Positions 43,478-50,281 are shown, counted from the stretch's first letter. The stretch: 64,000 bases of DNA from Bacteriovorax stolpii (GCA_945883845.1 CAMCYI010000006.1:62001-126000), one strand, 5' to 3'. Made by a program: numbers and translations. Notes: a model not told the origin generated them from the sequence alone.

Positions 43478-43818
43478 GTGATTTCTGGTTCAACATTCTG
43501 CTCGAAATCGGACTACTGGTACTGCTGGGAGTTCTCTATTATTTTTACCAGCGGAAAAAAATTCTCAGTTACGAAGCTGATAAAGGCCCGTTGCTCATGG
43601 GCTACATTCTCCAGTGTTGCCTTTCAGAAAGAGGTGAAGATCCGTCGCCAGATCTTGATCCTGTGATAGAGGTCCTCGACGATTATCTACATCATAAAAG
43701 TGGATCAGCTCCTGTGGCCATCATTCAGCATTTTATCAAACAAGGGAAAGGCTCAGTGGAACTTCTCGCTGTCATGAAGGAAGCGCTGAACGAGCTGGAA
43801 GGTGATGGAAAAAAATAA
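43474..43818 (+). CDS. Hypothetical membrane-anchored protein (114 aa)
   Basis: One N-terminal helix (about 6-24) and a cytoplasmic helical domain with SYEADKGPLLMGYILQCCLSERGEDPSP. It overlaps the MBOAT gene by 4 bp and the greB-like gene by 14 bp, so all three are probably one transcript. No family is recognised. Confidence 0.55.
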   Translation: MSDFWFNILLEIGLLVLLGVLYYFYQRKKILSYEADKGPLLMGYILQCCLSERGEDPSPDLDPVIEVLDDYLHHKSGSAPVAIIQHFIKQGKGSVELLAVMKEALNELEGDGKK

Positions 43819-44290
43819 TTACATTACCCCTGCGGGTCAGAAGAAGCTTGCGGATGAACTCGATCAGCTGATGAAAGTAGAAAGACCTGAAGTCACAAGA
43901 CTCGTTTCATGGGCGGCCAGTAACGGTGACCGTTCTGAGAATGCAGACTACATCTATGGAAAAAAAAGATTACGTGAAATCGATCGTCGCATCCGATTTC
44001 TTTCTCAAAGATTAGACGCCGCAGTCGTCGTTGATCCAACAACTATCACGTCTGAAAAAATTCAGTTTGGCGCAACGGTAAAGGTCCAGGACGAAGAAGG
44101 ACAGACGAAAGTCATTACAATTGTAGGGGTTGACGAGGTAGACACATCGCAGAACCATTACAGCTGGCAGTCACCTGTGGGCAGATCATTACTTGGAAAA
44201 CAGATTGGTGACGAGGTCACTATTCATATCCCTGCAGGTGAACTAGTGTATTCCGTAGTAAGTATAGAGTTTAAAACAATTACGAGGTGA
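43805..44290 (+). CDS. greB: Transcription elongation factor GreB
   Basis: About 161 residues. The N-terminal coiled-coil finger has NGDRSENADYIYGKKRLREIDRRIRFL, the GreB form of the GreA/B acidic tip motif. The C-terminal FKBP-like domain includes SWQSPVGRSLLGKQIGDEV. It enters the RNA polymerase secondary channel and stimulates cleavage of backtracked RNA. The start may be the GTG at 43802 instead; the two differ by one codon. Confidence 0.9.
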   Translation: MEKNNYITPAGQKKLADELDQLMKVERPEVTRLVSWAASNGDRSENADYIYGKKRLREIDRRIRFLSQRLDAAVVVDPTTITSEKIQFGATVKVQDEEGQTKVITIVGVDEVDTSQNHYSWQSPVGRSLLGKQIGDEVTIHIPAGELVYSVVSIEFKTITR

Positions 44291-44293
44291 CCC

Positions 44294-44677
44294 ATGAAAA
44301 GTCTATCTTTCCTGTTTCTCATGATTTTTTCTGCGACAGCGTTTGCAATGACGGAAGTTATCTGTGACGGCCGTCAGTCTGGAAAGAGAGTTGTCATTGA
44401 AGTTGATGGTAGATTTGGCGGAAGCTATTTCCGTGATGCAATTCTGGCCATTACAGATTCTGCCGGTGTTGTGACAAGAACTCGTCACAATCTTACTTAC
44501 CGTGCTCCATGGGGTGGATCTCGCCGCATGACTTACGAAGGTGCTGAACTCCGTCTCGAAGTTGATACCTGGCCGGACCAAGTTCCTCAGTGGCAAAGAC
44601 CTTACTTCGGAACAGCGTATGTGAGAGCGCTGAACTCTTACGTTCAGGTGAACTGCCGTTATCCTAACATTCACTAA
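44294..44677 (+). CDS. Secreted hypothetical protein (127 aa)
   Basis: Signal peptide 1-18 (SATAFA), then a beta-rich 109-residue mature protein with two cysteines (C24, C122) that could form one disulfide. It follows greB by 3 bp and is ended by a strong terminator. No family is recognised. Confidence 0.6.
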   Translation: MKSLSFLFLMIFSATAFAMTEVICDGRQSGKRVVIEVDGRFGGSYFRDAILAITDSAGVVTRTRHNLTYRAPWGGSRRMTYEGAELRLEVDTWPDQVPQWQRPYFGTAYVRALNSYVQVNCRYPNIH

Positions 44678-44693
44678 ACTTAAAACTTCCTTG

Positions 44694-44716
44694 AAGGCCC
44701 CCTCGAGGGGCCTTTT
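44694..44716 (+). terminator. Intrinsic terminator
   Basis: AAGGCCCC-TCGA-GGGGCCTT with a following T-run, placed between the secreted protein gene and the radical SAM gene. Confidence 0.88.
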
Positions 44717-44722
44717 TAATTT

Positions 44723-45625
44723 ATGCGCTTTCTAAGAACCTACATTGAGATCTCCAACATCTGTAACCTTCAGTGCACTTTCTGCCCTGAAGTTGAACGC
44801 GAGAAAAAAGTTCTCACGACAAAAGAGTTTAGAGACACACTCGTCCAGGTTCTTCCTCACACAGAGCAAGTTTGTCTTCACCTCATGGGCGAGCCCCTCG
44901 CGCATCCGGAATTCAAAGAAATTCTCCAGATCTGCGAAGATGAAAAAGCTGTCATTCATCTCGTTACAAACGGCACACTCCTCTCAAAGTATGATTTTGA
45001 TGTTTTCTTTAAAACAAAGGCCATCAGACAAATCAATTTCTCACTTCATAGTTTCAAGGATAATTTCCCTGGGCAAGATGTTAGACCGTATCTCTATGAC
45101 ATCCTCCAGTTTTCAAGAGAAGCATTGAAAGCGAGACCAGACCTCTACATCAACTACCGATTCTGGAATCTGGAAACTCTCAAATCATCTAATGATGAAA
45201 ACAAAGAACTCATTGATCATATCTGCGAGTTCTTCCAAGTCCCCATTGGAGAACGTGCAGACATTAGTTTCCGTAAAAGTAAAAATATCACAGGCCGTGT
45301 GTACTTTCATTTCGACACCCGCTTCGAATGGCCGAATCTCGGCGATCCAGAACGGGGAGATAAAGGTTTCTGCCACGCTCTCTCACAACAGATCGGAATC
45401 CACGCCGACGGCACCATAGTCCCCTGCTGTCTGGATAAAGAAGCCAAAGTTCCTTTGGGCAATATTCACGAAAAAAGCTTCGCAGAAATTCTCAGCGATC
45501 CGCGTCTCACTCGCATGCGCGACGGATTTGCAAAACATCATCTCACTGAAGAACTTTGTCGTAAGTGCACGTATATCAAGCGCTTTGATAACAAGAGTCC
45601 CCGCCCCGATAATGCCCCTGTATAA
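44723..45625 (+). CDS. Radical SAM/SPASM-domain protein
   Basis: A 300-residue radical SAM enzyme. The [4Fe-4S] site is C14-C18-C21 (CNLQCTFC), followed by LHLMGEPLAHP (the GGE equivalent). A C-terminal SPASM-like region holds CHALSQQIGIHADGTIVPCCLD...LCRKCTYI, a likely auxiliary cluster. Members mature peptides or modify small molecules. No precursor peptide gene is evident nearby. The gene lies directly after a terminator, with almost no leader. Confidence 0.85.
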   Translation: MRFLRTYIEISNICNLQCTFCPEVEREKKVLTTKEFRDTLVQVLPHTEQVCLHLMGEPLAHPEFKEILQICEDEKAVIHLVTNGTLLSKYDFDVFFKTKAIRQINFSLHSFKDNFPGQDVRPYLYDILQFSREALKARPDLYINYRFWNLETLKSSNDENKELIDHICEFFQVPIGERADISFRKSKNITGRVYFHFDTRFEWPNLGDPERGDKGFCHALSQQIGIHADGTIVPCCLDKEAKVPLGNIHEKSFAEILSDPRLTRMRDGFAKHHLTEELCRKCTYIKRFDNKSPRPDNAPV

Positions 45626-45651
45626 AATTTTAAATTCAAGAGAAATTTTCG

Positions 45652-45680
45652 TTGATTTACGGAAAAATTACGCTTAGACT
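45652..45680 (+). promoter_or_regulatory. Candidate lexA promoter
   Basis: TTGATT (45652-45657), 17 bp and TAGACT (45675-45680); the predicted start is near 45687, so the two ACTACGGA copies at 45688-45706 would cover +1 to +20. Confidence 0.45.
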
Positions 45681-45687
45681 GGTTTTA

Positions 45688-45706
45688 ACTACGGAAACAC
45701 TACGGA
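45688..45706. promoter_or_regulatory. Possible LexA operator: ACTACGGA direct repeat
   Basis: ACTACGGA occurs at 45688-45695 and 45699-45706, one helical turn apart, just before lexA; a related TTTACGGA is at 45656-45663. The octamer recurs at 46588-46595 ahead of a small membrane peptide gene. It differs from the palindromic LexA boxes of E. coli and Bdellovibrio, so autoregulation through it is a hypothesis. Confidence 0.4.
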
Positions 45707-45715
45707 GTAAAAATC

Positions 45716-46309
45716 ATGGCCCTTACAAAGAAACAAAAAGAAGTTCTGGATTACATCACAGAGTACGTTCGTGAGAACAGCTACTCTCCGACTCAGAAGG
45801 AAATCCAGGAAAATTTCGGATTTAAATCTCTGGGTTCTGTTCAGGATTATATTAAATATCTCACTAACGGAGGCTATCTTCTGAATGACTCTCATTCAGT
45901 CCGAGGCCTCATGCCATCCACAGTTCAGCAAAATACTGAAGAGATCCCTCTCCTCGGTTCAATCGCGGCAGGTGTTCCCATTGAGGCCATTGAGAACAGC
46001 GACATGATCAGCATCCCCGTCTCAATGCTTGGACGTGGAAAACACTACGCCCTCAAAGTGAAGGGCGAGTCCATGATCGAGGAAGGAATCTTAAGTGGTG
46101 ATATCGCCATTATCAAACATGCCAACGATGCCCAGAACGGGCAGATCGTCGTAGCTGTGGTTGATAATGAAACAACCCTCAAGCGTTATTTTAAAAAAGC
46201 CAAACAGATTGAATTGCATCCCGCTAACAAGACCATGAAGCCTATTATCATCAAAGATAAAGAGTGCGAGATTCGGGGTCTTCTTGTGGGTTTGCTCAGA
46301 ACTTACTAA
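45716..46309 (+). CDS. lexA: LexA repressor
   Basis: A 197-residue SOS repressor. The N-terminal winged helix is residues 1-65 (TQKEIQENFGFKSLGSVQDYIKYL). The self-cleavage bond A85-G86 lies in SIAAGVP, and the catalytic pair is S119 (KGESMIEEGI) and K156 (ETTLKRY). It represses DNA-damage genes until RecA filaments trigger cleavage. The direct repeats in its promoter suggest autoregulation. Confidence 0.95.
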   Translation: MALTKKQKEVLDYITEYVRENSYSPTQKEIQENFGFKSLGSVQDYIKYLTNGGYLLNDSHSVRGLMPSTVQQNTEEIPLLGSIAAGVPIEAIENSDMISIPVSMLGRGKHYALKVKGESMIEEGILSGDIAIIKHANDAQNGQIVVAVVDNETTLKRYFKKAKQIELHPANKTMKPIIIKDKECEIRGLLVGLLRTY

Positions 46310-46365
46310 GACACAAAAGTTACACACACAGTTTCTTTCCAACAAACTCGTCAAGGAGGACGTTT

Positions 46366-46563
46366 ATGATGGCACACGCGCGCCCACTAACAACAACAAT
46401 TGAACTTACAGAAACAGAACTTTTCGCGAAGATTCAGCTCCAGCTTGTAAACCGCTACTCCGTCGACCCTCACCTCGCCTCAGAAATGGCCTGGGATCTC
46501 ATCGACGTATTGTCAGCAGTCGATAGCGACATTGATATCTTCGAGAAATATTTCCTGCAATAA
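46366..46563 (+). CDS. Hypothetical protein (65 aa)
   Basis: A 65-residue protein after an excellent AAGGAGG site 7 nt before the ATG. It is acidic and helical (ETELFAKIQLQLVNRYSVD...SAVDSDIDIFEKYFLQ). It lies 56 bp after lexA on the same strand and may share its transcript, which would make it SOS-linked. No family is recognised. Confidence 0.6.
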   Translation: MMAHARPLTTTIELTETELFAKIQLQLVNRYSVDPHLASEMAWDLIDVLSAVDSDIDIFEKYFLQ

Positions 46564-46587
46564 TTTTTCTCACGCTAACAAATAAAA

Positions 46588-46595
46588 ACTACGGA
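46588..46595 (+). promoter_or_regulatory. ACTACGGA octamer shared with the lexA promoter
   Basis: A single exact copy of the octamer seen twice before lexA, 70 bp upstream of the 29-aa peptide gene. A TATACT at 46642-46647 could be a -10 but has no good -35. Confidence 0.3.
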
Positions 46596-46665
46596 TTCAC
46601 TCTCAGTAATGAATATTACGGGCCCGGGGACCTTTGTCTTTTATACTCACACACAGGAGACACAC

Positions 46666-46755
46666 ATGATTACGGAACAAGACCTTTGGATTAGCAAATC
46701 TTTCCTTATTTTGATTGGTAGTTTTATTGTTTTTAGCGTGGTTGGGATAAGTTAA
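46666..46755 (+). CDS. Single-TM peptide (29 aa)
   Basis: A very short frame with a clear AGGAG site 7 nt before the ATG. The peptide has a charged head (MITEQDLWISK) and one hydrophobic helix (SFLILIGSFIVFSVVGIS). In size and layout it resembles SOS-induced membrane toxins such as TisB, though there is no visible sequence similarity. It lies close to lexA with a shared octamer upstream and structured RNA downstream. Confidence 0.45.
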   Translation: MITEQDLWISKSFLILIGSFIVFSVVGIS

Positions 46756-46782
46756 CCAAACACTCCCCCTCTCCAAATAATC

Positions 46783-46906
46783 AAACCGGTGATTGCGATC
46801 TTAGGAAGAAAAAGGCTCGTAAATAAGTCCTCGTCATTTTACCTGCGGACTTCGGATGACAGAGGCCCGGACTTGAACCGGTGATTGCCTTGCAATCACC
46901 GGTTTT
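46783..46906 (+). repeat. Three-part repeat able to form alternative hairpins
   Basis: AACCGGTGATTGC occurs at 46784-46796 and again at 46876-46888; the second copy is followed after CTT by its exact complement GCAATCACCGGTT (46892-46904). The complement can pair with either copy, giving mutually exclusive stems. Between them AAGTCC (46826-46831) can pair with GGACTT (46847-46852). Only a weak T-run follows. This is a structured non-coding stretch of the 171-bp gap before 46927. Confidence 0.6.
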
Positions 46907-46926
46907 ATCATTTTAGGGGGCGGATA

Positions 46927-47349
46927 TTAGTTTGTACCTGAACAATTGAGAGAGATTTTTGTCTTCTTGCCGTTAGCATCAGTCAGCTGAATTCCTGCTT
47001 CTTCCAATTCATCAAGGTACACGTAGATTCCTACGCCGTTCGCTTTATTAGACCAGACGTTGAACTGAACATCGTAGCTTGTTGCGGTTGCAGTGAATGA
47101 TTTCAAAACTGTTTTCTTGCCCTGTTTTGTGCTGATGACATCAACTTTTACTCTATAGACTGCATCGTAATTTCCACCGAGAGTCGAATTTGCAGTTATG
47201 TCAGCGAGAGTTTTAATTTTGACAGAAAGAAGGCCGTTACCAGGCTTAACTGGTGTGCGGTCAGTGCGCTGAACGCACGATAAGTTTTCACCAACAGCGA
47301 AAGCAGAAGTCATGAACAAAGCGCATAAGAGAGAGAGCATCAGTTTCAT
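46927..47349 (-). CDS. Secreted hypothetical protein (140 aa)
   Basis: Signal peptide 1-18 (SAFAVG region), mature protein with two cysteines (C25 and one near the C-terminus). It is strand-rich with LLSVKIKTLADITANS and YRVKVDVISTKQGKK. An inverted CTCCG...CGGAG lies in its leader. No family is recognised. Confidence 0.6.
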   Translation of the reverse strand: MKLMLSLLCALFMTSAFAVGENLSCVQRTDRTPVKPGNGLLSVKIKTLADITANSTLGGNYDAVYRVKVDVISTKQGKKTVLKSFTATATSYDVQFNVWSNKANGVGIYVYLDELEEAGIQLTDANGKKTKISLNCSGTN

Positions 47350-47420
47350 AGGGCCTCCGTTAAGAATGATAAACCGGAGATACCAATGAACAGGGTGTGT
47401 GGCGAGATGGGGTGAAAACT

Positions 47421-47801
47421 TTATATAAAGAAATAGCTCTCAATCAGCTCTTTTGAGAGGTCTTGCTTTAAATAATGTTTCTTGAGAAAAAAGTGCTTCA
47501 CAACAATGTGGTTTTTCAGCATAAATCCGCAGGTCTGGCCTTTAATTTCAATAAATCGGATGTGTTCTGGTGGGAAGGGCGCCCAGTCGAATCCTGGCTG
47601 TCCGGCTTCCTCGAGGATCGTTTTAATAAGACCGGCATCGTCTTGAGTGTACTCACGGAACTGCAGGCCTAATTTTTTAAGGGTAAAGCCGTAAGGGCAG
47701 TGAAGGCATGCAGTTTTACAGCAAGTTCCCCTGTTCTTCAGGAACTTAGAGGTGAAAACGGTGTGTCCGTTTTCATTCACATAAGAAAGTTCATTATCCA
47801 T
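47421..47801 (-). CDS. DUF5522-like small cysteine-rich protein
   Basis: A 126-residue protein. Its N-terminus NGHTVFTSKFLKNRGTCCKTACLHCPYGF carries CCxxxCxHCPY, a motif I associate with DUF5522, probably a metal site. The C-terminal half is mixed and not recognised. It is divergent from the secreted 247-aa protein gene. Confidence 0.65.
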   Translation of the reverse strand: MDNELSYVNENGHTVFTSKFLKNRGTCCKTACLHCPYGFTLKKLGLQFREYTQDDAGLIKTILEEAGQPGFDWAPFPPEHIRFIEIKGQTCGFMLKNHIVVKHFFLKKHYLKQDLSKELIESYFFI

Positions 47802-47823
47802 AGATCTTTAGTATAATCGAAGC

Positions 47824-48567
47824 ATGCTTTTGTGGCACTTGCTTTTTATTTCCATGCTTTTCGCGCAGGAGAATTCTGTCGAACGGTATTGCTATTCCTC
47901 TCCTGCAGAAATGAAGGCGAATCTTCAGCGTGCAAGACCTGTATTCGTACCTGCTGATCAGGTGACCGAGGATGGGGCCTGCTTGGTCGTACAAATGCGA
48001 GCTCACCGCAGAGAGCTCATTCAGTCCTATTTGCGTGGTCTCAACCATCAAGTCGCGATTAGTTTTTCTTCTGCAGAAATTAAAAGAGATCCTTGTCGCA
48101 TCAAAGTTGAAAAGATTAGAGAACTCGATGCTCAGAAAACGAGAGGAGAAATCAACAGTCAGTCGGGTGTGCTTGAATCAACCACAGTGAAAAGTAACAG
48201 TGTGGACACGATGCAAATTGTGACGCTGAATGATTTTGAACTCTCAGTAAATTTCGAAGGTATTAAAGGACAATGTAGGCTCATCACACCGACGAGATAC
48301 GAAATCTCTTTAGAAGTAAAAAAGGATCTTCGCCCTCTGGCCCCGCCGGGAACAATCGTCATCTTAAGGCCAGATCAACTTCCACCTCCGCAGCAAACGT
48401 CTTCATTAAGGACTTCTCTGCAATTAAATCAAGGTGATCGGATTGAAATCGGAAGCCTGATCAGGGATTTGAAAAACAAAAATGCGGAAATAGAAATTGA
48501 TCCTAGCGCAAAGGCCGCCATCGACAGTGGGGCGAATACGGAGAAAGTTTTCCTCAGTTTAGAATAA
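47824..48567 (+). CDS. Secreted hypothetical protein (247 aa)
   Basis: A short signal peptide (1-14, MLLWHLLFISMLFA). The mature protein has four cysteines, a strand-rich middle and a proline-rich hinge (RPDQLPPPQQ) at about 182-191, followed by a C-terminal domain with LQLNQGDRIEIGSLIRDLKNKN. It ends right before the gene-free sRNA region. No family is recognised. Confidence 0.6.
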   Translation: MLLWHLLFISMLFAQENSVERYCYSSPAEMKANLQRARPVFVPADQVTEDGACLVVQMRAHRRELIQSYLRGLNHQVAISFSSAEIKRDPCRIKVEKIRELDAQKTRGEINSQSGVLESTTVKSNSVDTMQIVTLNDFELSVNFEGIKGQCRLITPTRYEISLEVKKDLRPLAPPGTIVILRPDQLPPPQQTSSLRTSLQLNQGDRIEIGSLIRDLKNKNAEIEIDPSAKAAIDSGANTEKVFLSLE

Positions 48568-48599
48568 TTTAATAATATTCTTTCAGTGATCTGGAGTTT

Positions 48600-48623
48600 T
48601 TGACACGAGTTAACTTTTTGACA
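48600..48623. repeat. TTGACA direct repeat, possible enhancer site
   Basis: TTTTTGACA occurs twice, ending at 48605 and 48623 (18-bp spacing), about 175-195 bp upstream of the sigma54-type start at 48797. That is the usual distance for binding sites of sigma54 activators. The rest of 48568-48770 shows no gene. Confidence 0.3.
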
Positions 48624-48770
48624 TCACAGAACTTACACATCCTCACATTTTTCTTCTGTCACATTTTTACCCGGGATAAAAATTTCTATGGGGAAAAATG
48701 ACTATACCATTTTTTATTTTGGCCCAAAGAATCATTGCATCTTTTTGAATGTTTATCTGATTTTCTTAAG

Positions 48771-48786
48771 TGGCATGAACGTTGCT
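48771..48786 (+). promoter_or_regulatory. Sigma54 promoter 1 (canonical -24/-12)
   Basis: TGGCATGAACGTTGCT matches TGGCACG-N4-TTGCW at all but one position. GG is at 48772-48773 and GC at 48784-48785, exactly 10 bp apart. The predicted start is 48797. The transcript runs into a terminator at 48934-48961 with no long frame in between. Confidence 0.8.
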
Positions 48787-48796
48787 TTAAAGGAGT

Positions 48797-48962
48797 TCAA
48801 GCAGGGGGAATGAACTCCACAAAAGTTCAATAAATATCCCAGAGAAGTTTGATCTAACCAGTCATACTTTTCTCCCAAATTCCCCACCAGAAAATCTCAA
48901 GGTTCTCACCCCTGCAAGGTTATAAAAATTATTAAAAAAGCCCGGATTTCCGGGCTTTTTTA
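48797..48962 (+). ncRNA. Sigma54-driven small RNA 1 (about 166 nt)
   Basis: It lies between a canonical sigma54 promoter and a strong terminator and has no coding frame beyond seven codons. GCAGGGG (48801-48807) can pair with CCCCTGC (48909-48915) as a closing helix. A hairpin TGAACT/AGTTCA (48811-48816 with 48824-48829) lies just inside. The middle is pyrimidine-rich and single-stranded (TTTTCTCCCAAATTCCCC). CAAGGTT occurs twice near the 3' end. A second RNA at 49111 has the same layout and spacings. It is likely a trans-acting riboregulator; targets are unknown. Confidence 0.7.
48934..48961 (+). terminator. Intrinsic terminator of small RNA 1
   Basis: AAAAAAGCCCGG-ATTT-CCGGGCTTTTTT, a 12-bp stem including the A/T pairs. 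Confidence 0.93.
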
Positions 48963-49084
48963 ATTCCTACAGGTCTTATTCTGCACCGGTGGCAATCTGG
49001 CTCTCAGCATTAAGGAGGCCCTGAATGGCACCATTCCCGAGCGGTACAGTCCATTACTATTGATAGCTTACATAATTGGAAAGT

Positions 49085-49100
49085 TGGCACGGTTTCTGCA
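49085..49100 (+). promoter_or_regulatory. Sigma54 promoter 2 (canonical -24/-12)
   Basis: TTGGCACGGTTTCTGCA has GG at 49086-49087 and GC at 49098-49099, exactly 10 bp apart, with a perfect TTGGCACG -24 box and one mismatch in the -12 box (CTGC for TTGC). The predicted start is 49111. Confidence 0.8.
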
Positions 49101-49110
49101 CATATAGTAT

Positions 49111-49278
49111 TGAGCCGAGGGTGTAGAACTTCAAAAAAGTTCACCAATTTTCACCGAAAGATAAAGCCTAAACCTCTTTATTATTTCTCACAAAAATTCA
49201 CACCCCATTCTCCGTTCTCCCCTCGCTCAAGGTTTACTTTCGAAACAAAAAAAAGCCCCTCTTCAGAGGGGCTTTTTT
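49111..49278 (+). ncRNA. Sigma54-driven small RNA 2 (about 168 nt), paralogue of RNA 1
   Basis: TGAGCCGAGGG (49111-49121) pairs with CCCTCGCTCA (49220-49229) with one bulged C, in place of the GCAGGGG/CCCCTGC helix of RNA 1. The inner hairpin GAACTT/AAGTTC is at 49126-49131 and 49137-49142. Distances from +1 to the end of the closing helix (118 nt) and to the terminator (about 137 nt) equal those of RNA 1. Shared single-stranded words are TTTCTC-CA-AAATTC and CAAGGTT. Helix sequences differ while pairing is kept, which supports a conserved RNA fold. Confidence 0.7.
49249..49278. terminator. Bidirectional terminator of small RNA 2 and the GNAT gene
   Basis: AAAAAAGCCCCTC-TTCA-GAGGGGCTTTTTT. 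The T-run on the plus strand ends small RNA 2. On the minus strand it overlaps the stop codon of the acetyltransferase gene. Confidence 0.92.
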
Positions 49279-49729
49279 ATTTCATCCATTCATACAGGTG
49301 ATAATGCTCACCCGACATCCCGAGGGCCTCATAAACTTTCTGGGCTCGCTCGTTAGACTTATCCACATAGAGCCGTAATCCTCGAAGATCTTTGGACGAT
49401 TCGACCATCGTTTTCAGGTGCTGATAAAGAGATTTATAAACTCCGTGTTGACGGAAATCAGGTCGAACATAAACTGAGTGAATCCAAAGAACAGTCCCAT
49501 TTCGCCAGTCGCTCCACTCAGGCACTGTCAGGAGACATCCAACAACAGCACCATCGTTTTCAGCAAGCCAGTACTTGCCCTTGGATGGATCATCAAAAAC
49601 AGCGGCCACTCCAAGTTTCACAGTCGGCAGATCGAGTTTCATTTTCTCAGTCTCCCAGGCCATTTTTTCCTGATAGTCAGCAATCACATCAATGTCGAAA
49701 AGAAGTCCCGGTCTGATTTTTATGTTCAA
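49277..49729 (-). CDS. GNAT-family N-acetyltransferase
   Basis: A 150-residue acetyltransferase. The acetyl-CoA loop is in VYVRPDFRQHGVYKSLYQHL (motif A, R/Q-x-x-G-x-x equivalent), followed by LRLYVDKSNERAQKVYEALGM (motif B), as in N-alpha or small-molecule acetyltransferases. The substrate is unknown. Its stop codon is within the terminator hairpin. It is the last gene of a run rapA-trxA-DUF6952-GNAT, overlapping its neighbour by 4 bp. Confidence 0.87.
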   Translation of the reverse strand: MNIKIRPGLLFDIDVIADYQEKMAWETEKMKLDLPTVKLGVAAVFDDPSKGKYWLAENDGAVVGCLLTVPEWSDWRNGTVLWIHSVYVRPDFRQHGVYKSLYQHLKTMVESSKDLRGLRLYVDKSNERAQKVYEALGMSGEHYHLYEWMK

Positions 49730-49962
49730 GTCAAAACTCCCCGTATGCGTTTTGAAAACTCACGAAGGGCCGTTGTCATATCAAGACCCTGATCAAGATA
49801 AATTCGGAGTTCTGCGGCCTGGAGATAATCACTCATTTGTTCGCCGGCGTCCTCCTGGGTTTTAACAGGGGCCACTCCGCTGGACTCAAAGGTGTCTGCG
49901 AAACGATTAAGTTCTTCAACAGTATATTTCTGGGCAAGGTCTTTAACAGATTTGACGTCCAT
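49726..49962 (-). CDS. Small DUF6952-like protein (78 aa)
   Basis: A 78-residue protein, MDVKSVKDLAQKYTVEELNRFADTFE, helical. The start and length resemble DUF6952, which is found beside thioredoxin genes in Bacteroidetes. The thioredoxin gene lies 1 bp upstream here too. The assignment is tentative; no function is known. Confidence 0.55.
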   Translation of the reverse strand: MDVKSVKDLAQKYTVEELNRFADTFESSGVAPVKTQEDAGEQMSDYLQAAELRIYLDQGLDMTTALREFSKRIRGVLT

Positions 49963-49963
49963 A

Positions 49964-50275
49964 TTAATTCTTCATCTTTTGAACAAATTCGCGAAAAGCT
50001 TCTTCCTTCGTCACACTAATCAGATCCTGAGGTTCACCGTTTTTGAAACATCCGACTGAAGGAAGGCCCGGAAGTTCGATCATCTCTTTAATCTTTGGAT
50101 TTTTTTCAACGTCAATTTTAAAGATTTTTACCCCTTCCTCCAGAGCAACTCTGCCGTACATGGGTGCAGCGATCCTACAGGCTCCACACCAGCTGGCATA
50201 GAAGTCGATAAAGACAATGGGTTCTCTTTCAATAATTTCGAAGATCGTGGAGTCTTCAAGCTCGATGATATTCAT
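49964..50275 (-). CDS. Thioredoxin
   Basis: A 103-residue thioredoxin fold. The active site is WCGAC (C30, C33), not the canonical WCGPC, so the redox potential may differ. The cis-Pro loop is GLPSVGCFKNGEP. It lies between rapA (6-bp gap) and the DUF6952-like gene. Confidence 0.9.
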   Translation of the reverse strand: MNIIELEDSTIFEIIEREPIVFIDFYASWCGACRIAAPMYGRVALEEGVKIFKIDVEKNPKIKEMIELPGLPSVGCFKNGEPQDLISVTKEEAFREFVQKMKN

Positions 50276-50281
50276 CAGTTC

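Noticed and set aside
46860..46906. tRNA-like sequence on the minus strand (GGTTCAAGTCCGGG T-arm, GCA in a TTGCAAG loop)
   Set aside because: The anticodon stem cannot form (GGTGA does not pair with GCAAT), A49-G65 mispairs, and there is no CCA or matching acceptor 5' strand. The bases are better explained by the 13-bp hairpin.
48810..48833. Seven-codon frame after GGGGG at the 5' end of small RNA 1
   Set aside because: The ribosome site would be only about 1 nt from the ATG, and the frame is absent from the paralogous RNA 2.
48797..49278. 6S RNA as identity of the two small RNAs
   Set aside because: They have a closing helix, but they lack the large symmetrical central bubble flanked by two long stems, are preceded by sigma54 promoters, and carry strong terminators after the closing helix.
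49110..49301. 63-codon frame across small RNA 2
   Set aside because: It runs through the terminator, has no proper ribosome site, and its product is low-complexity and unlike any protein.
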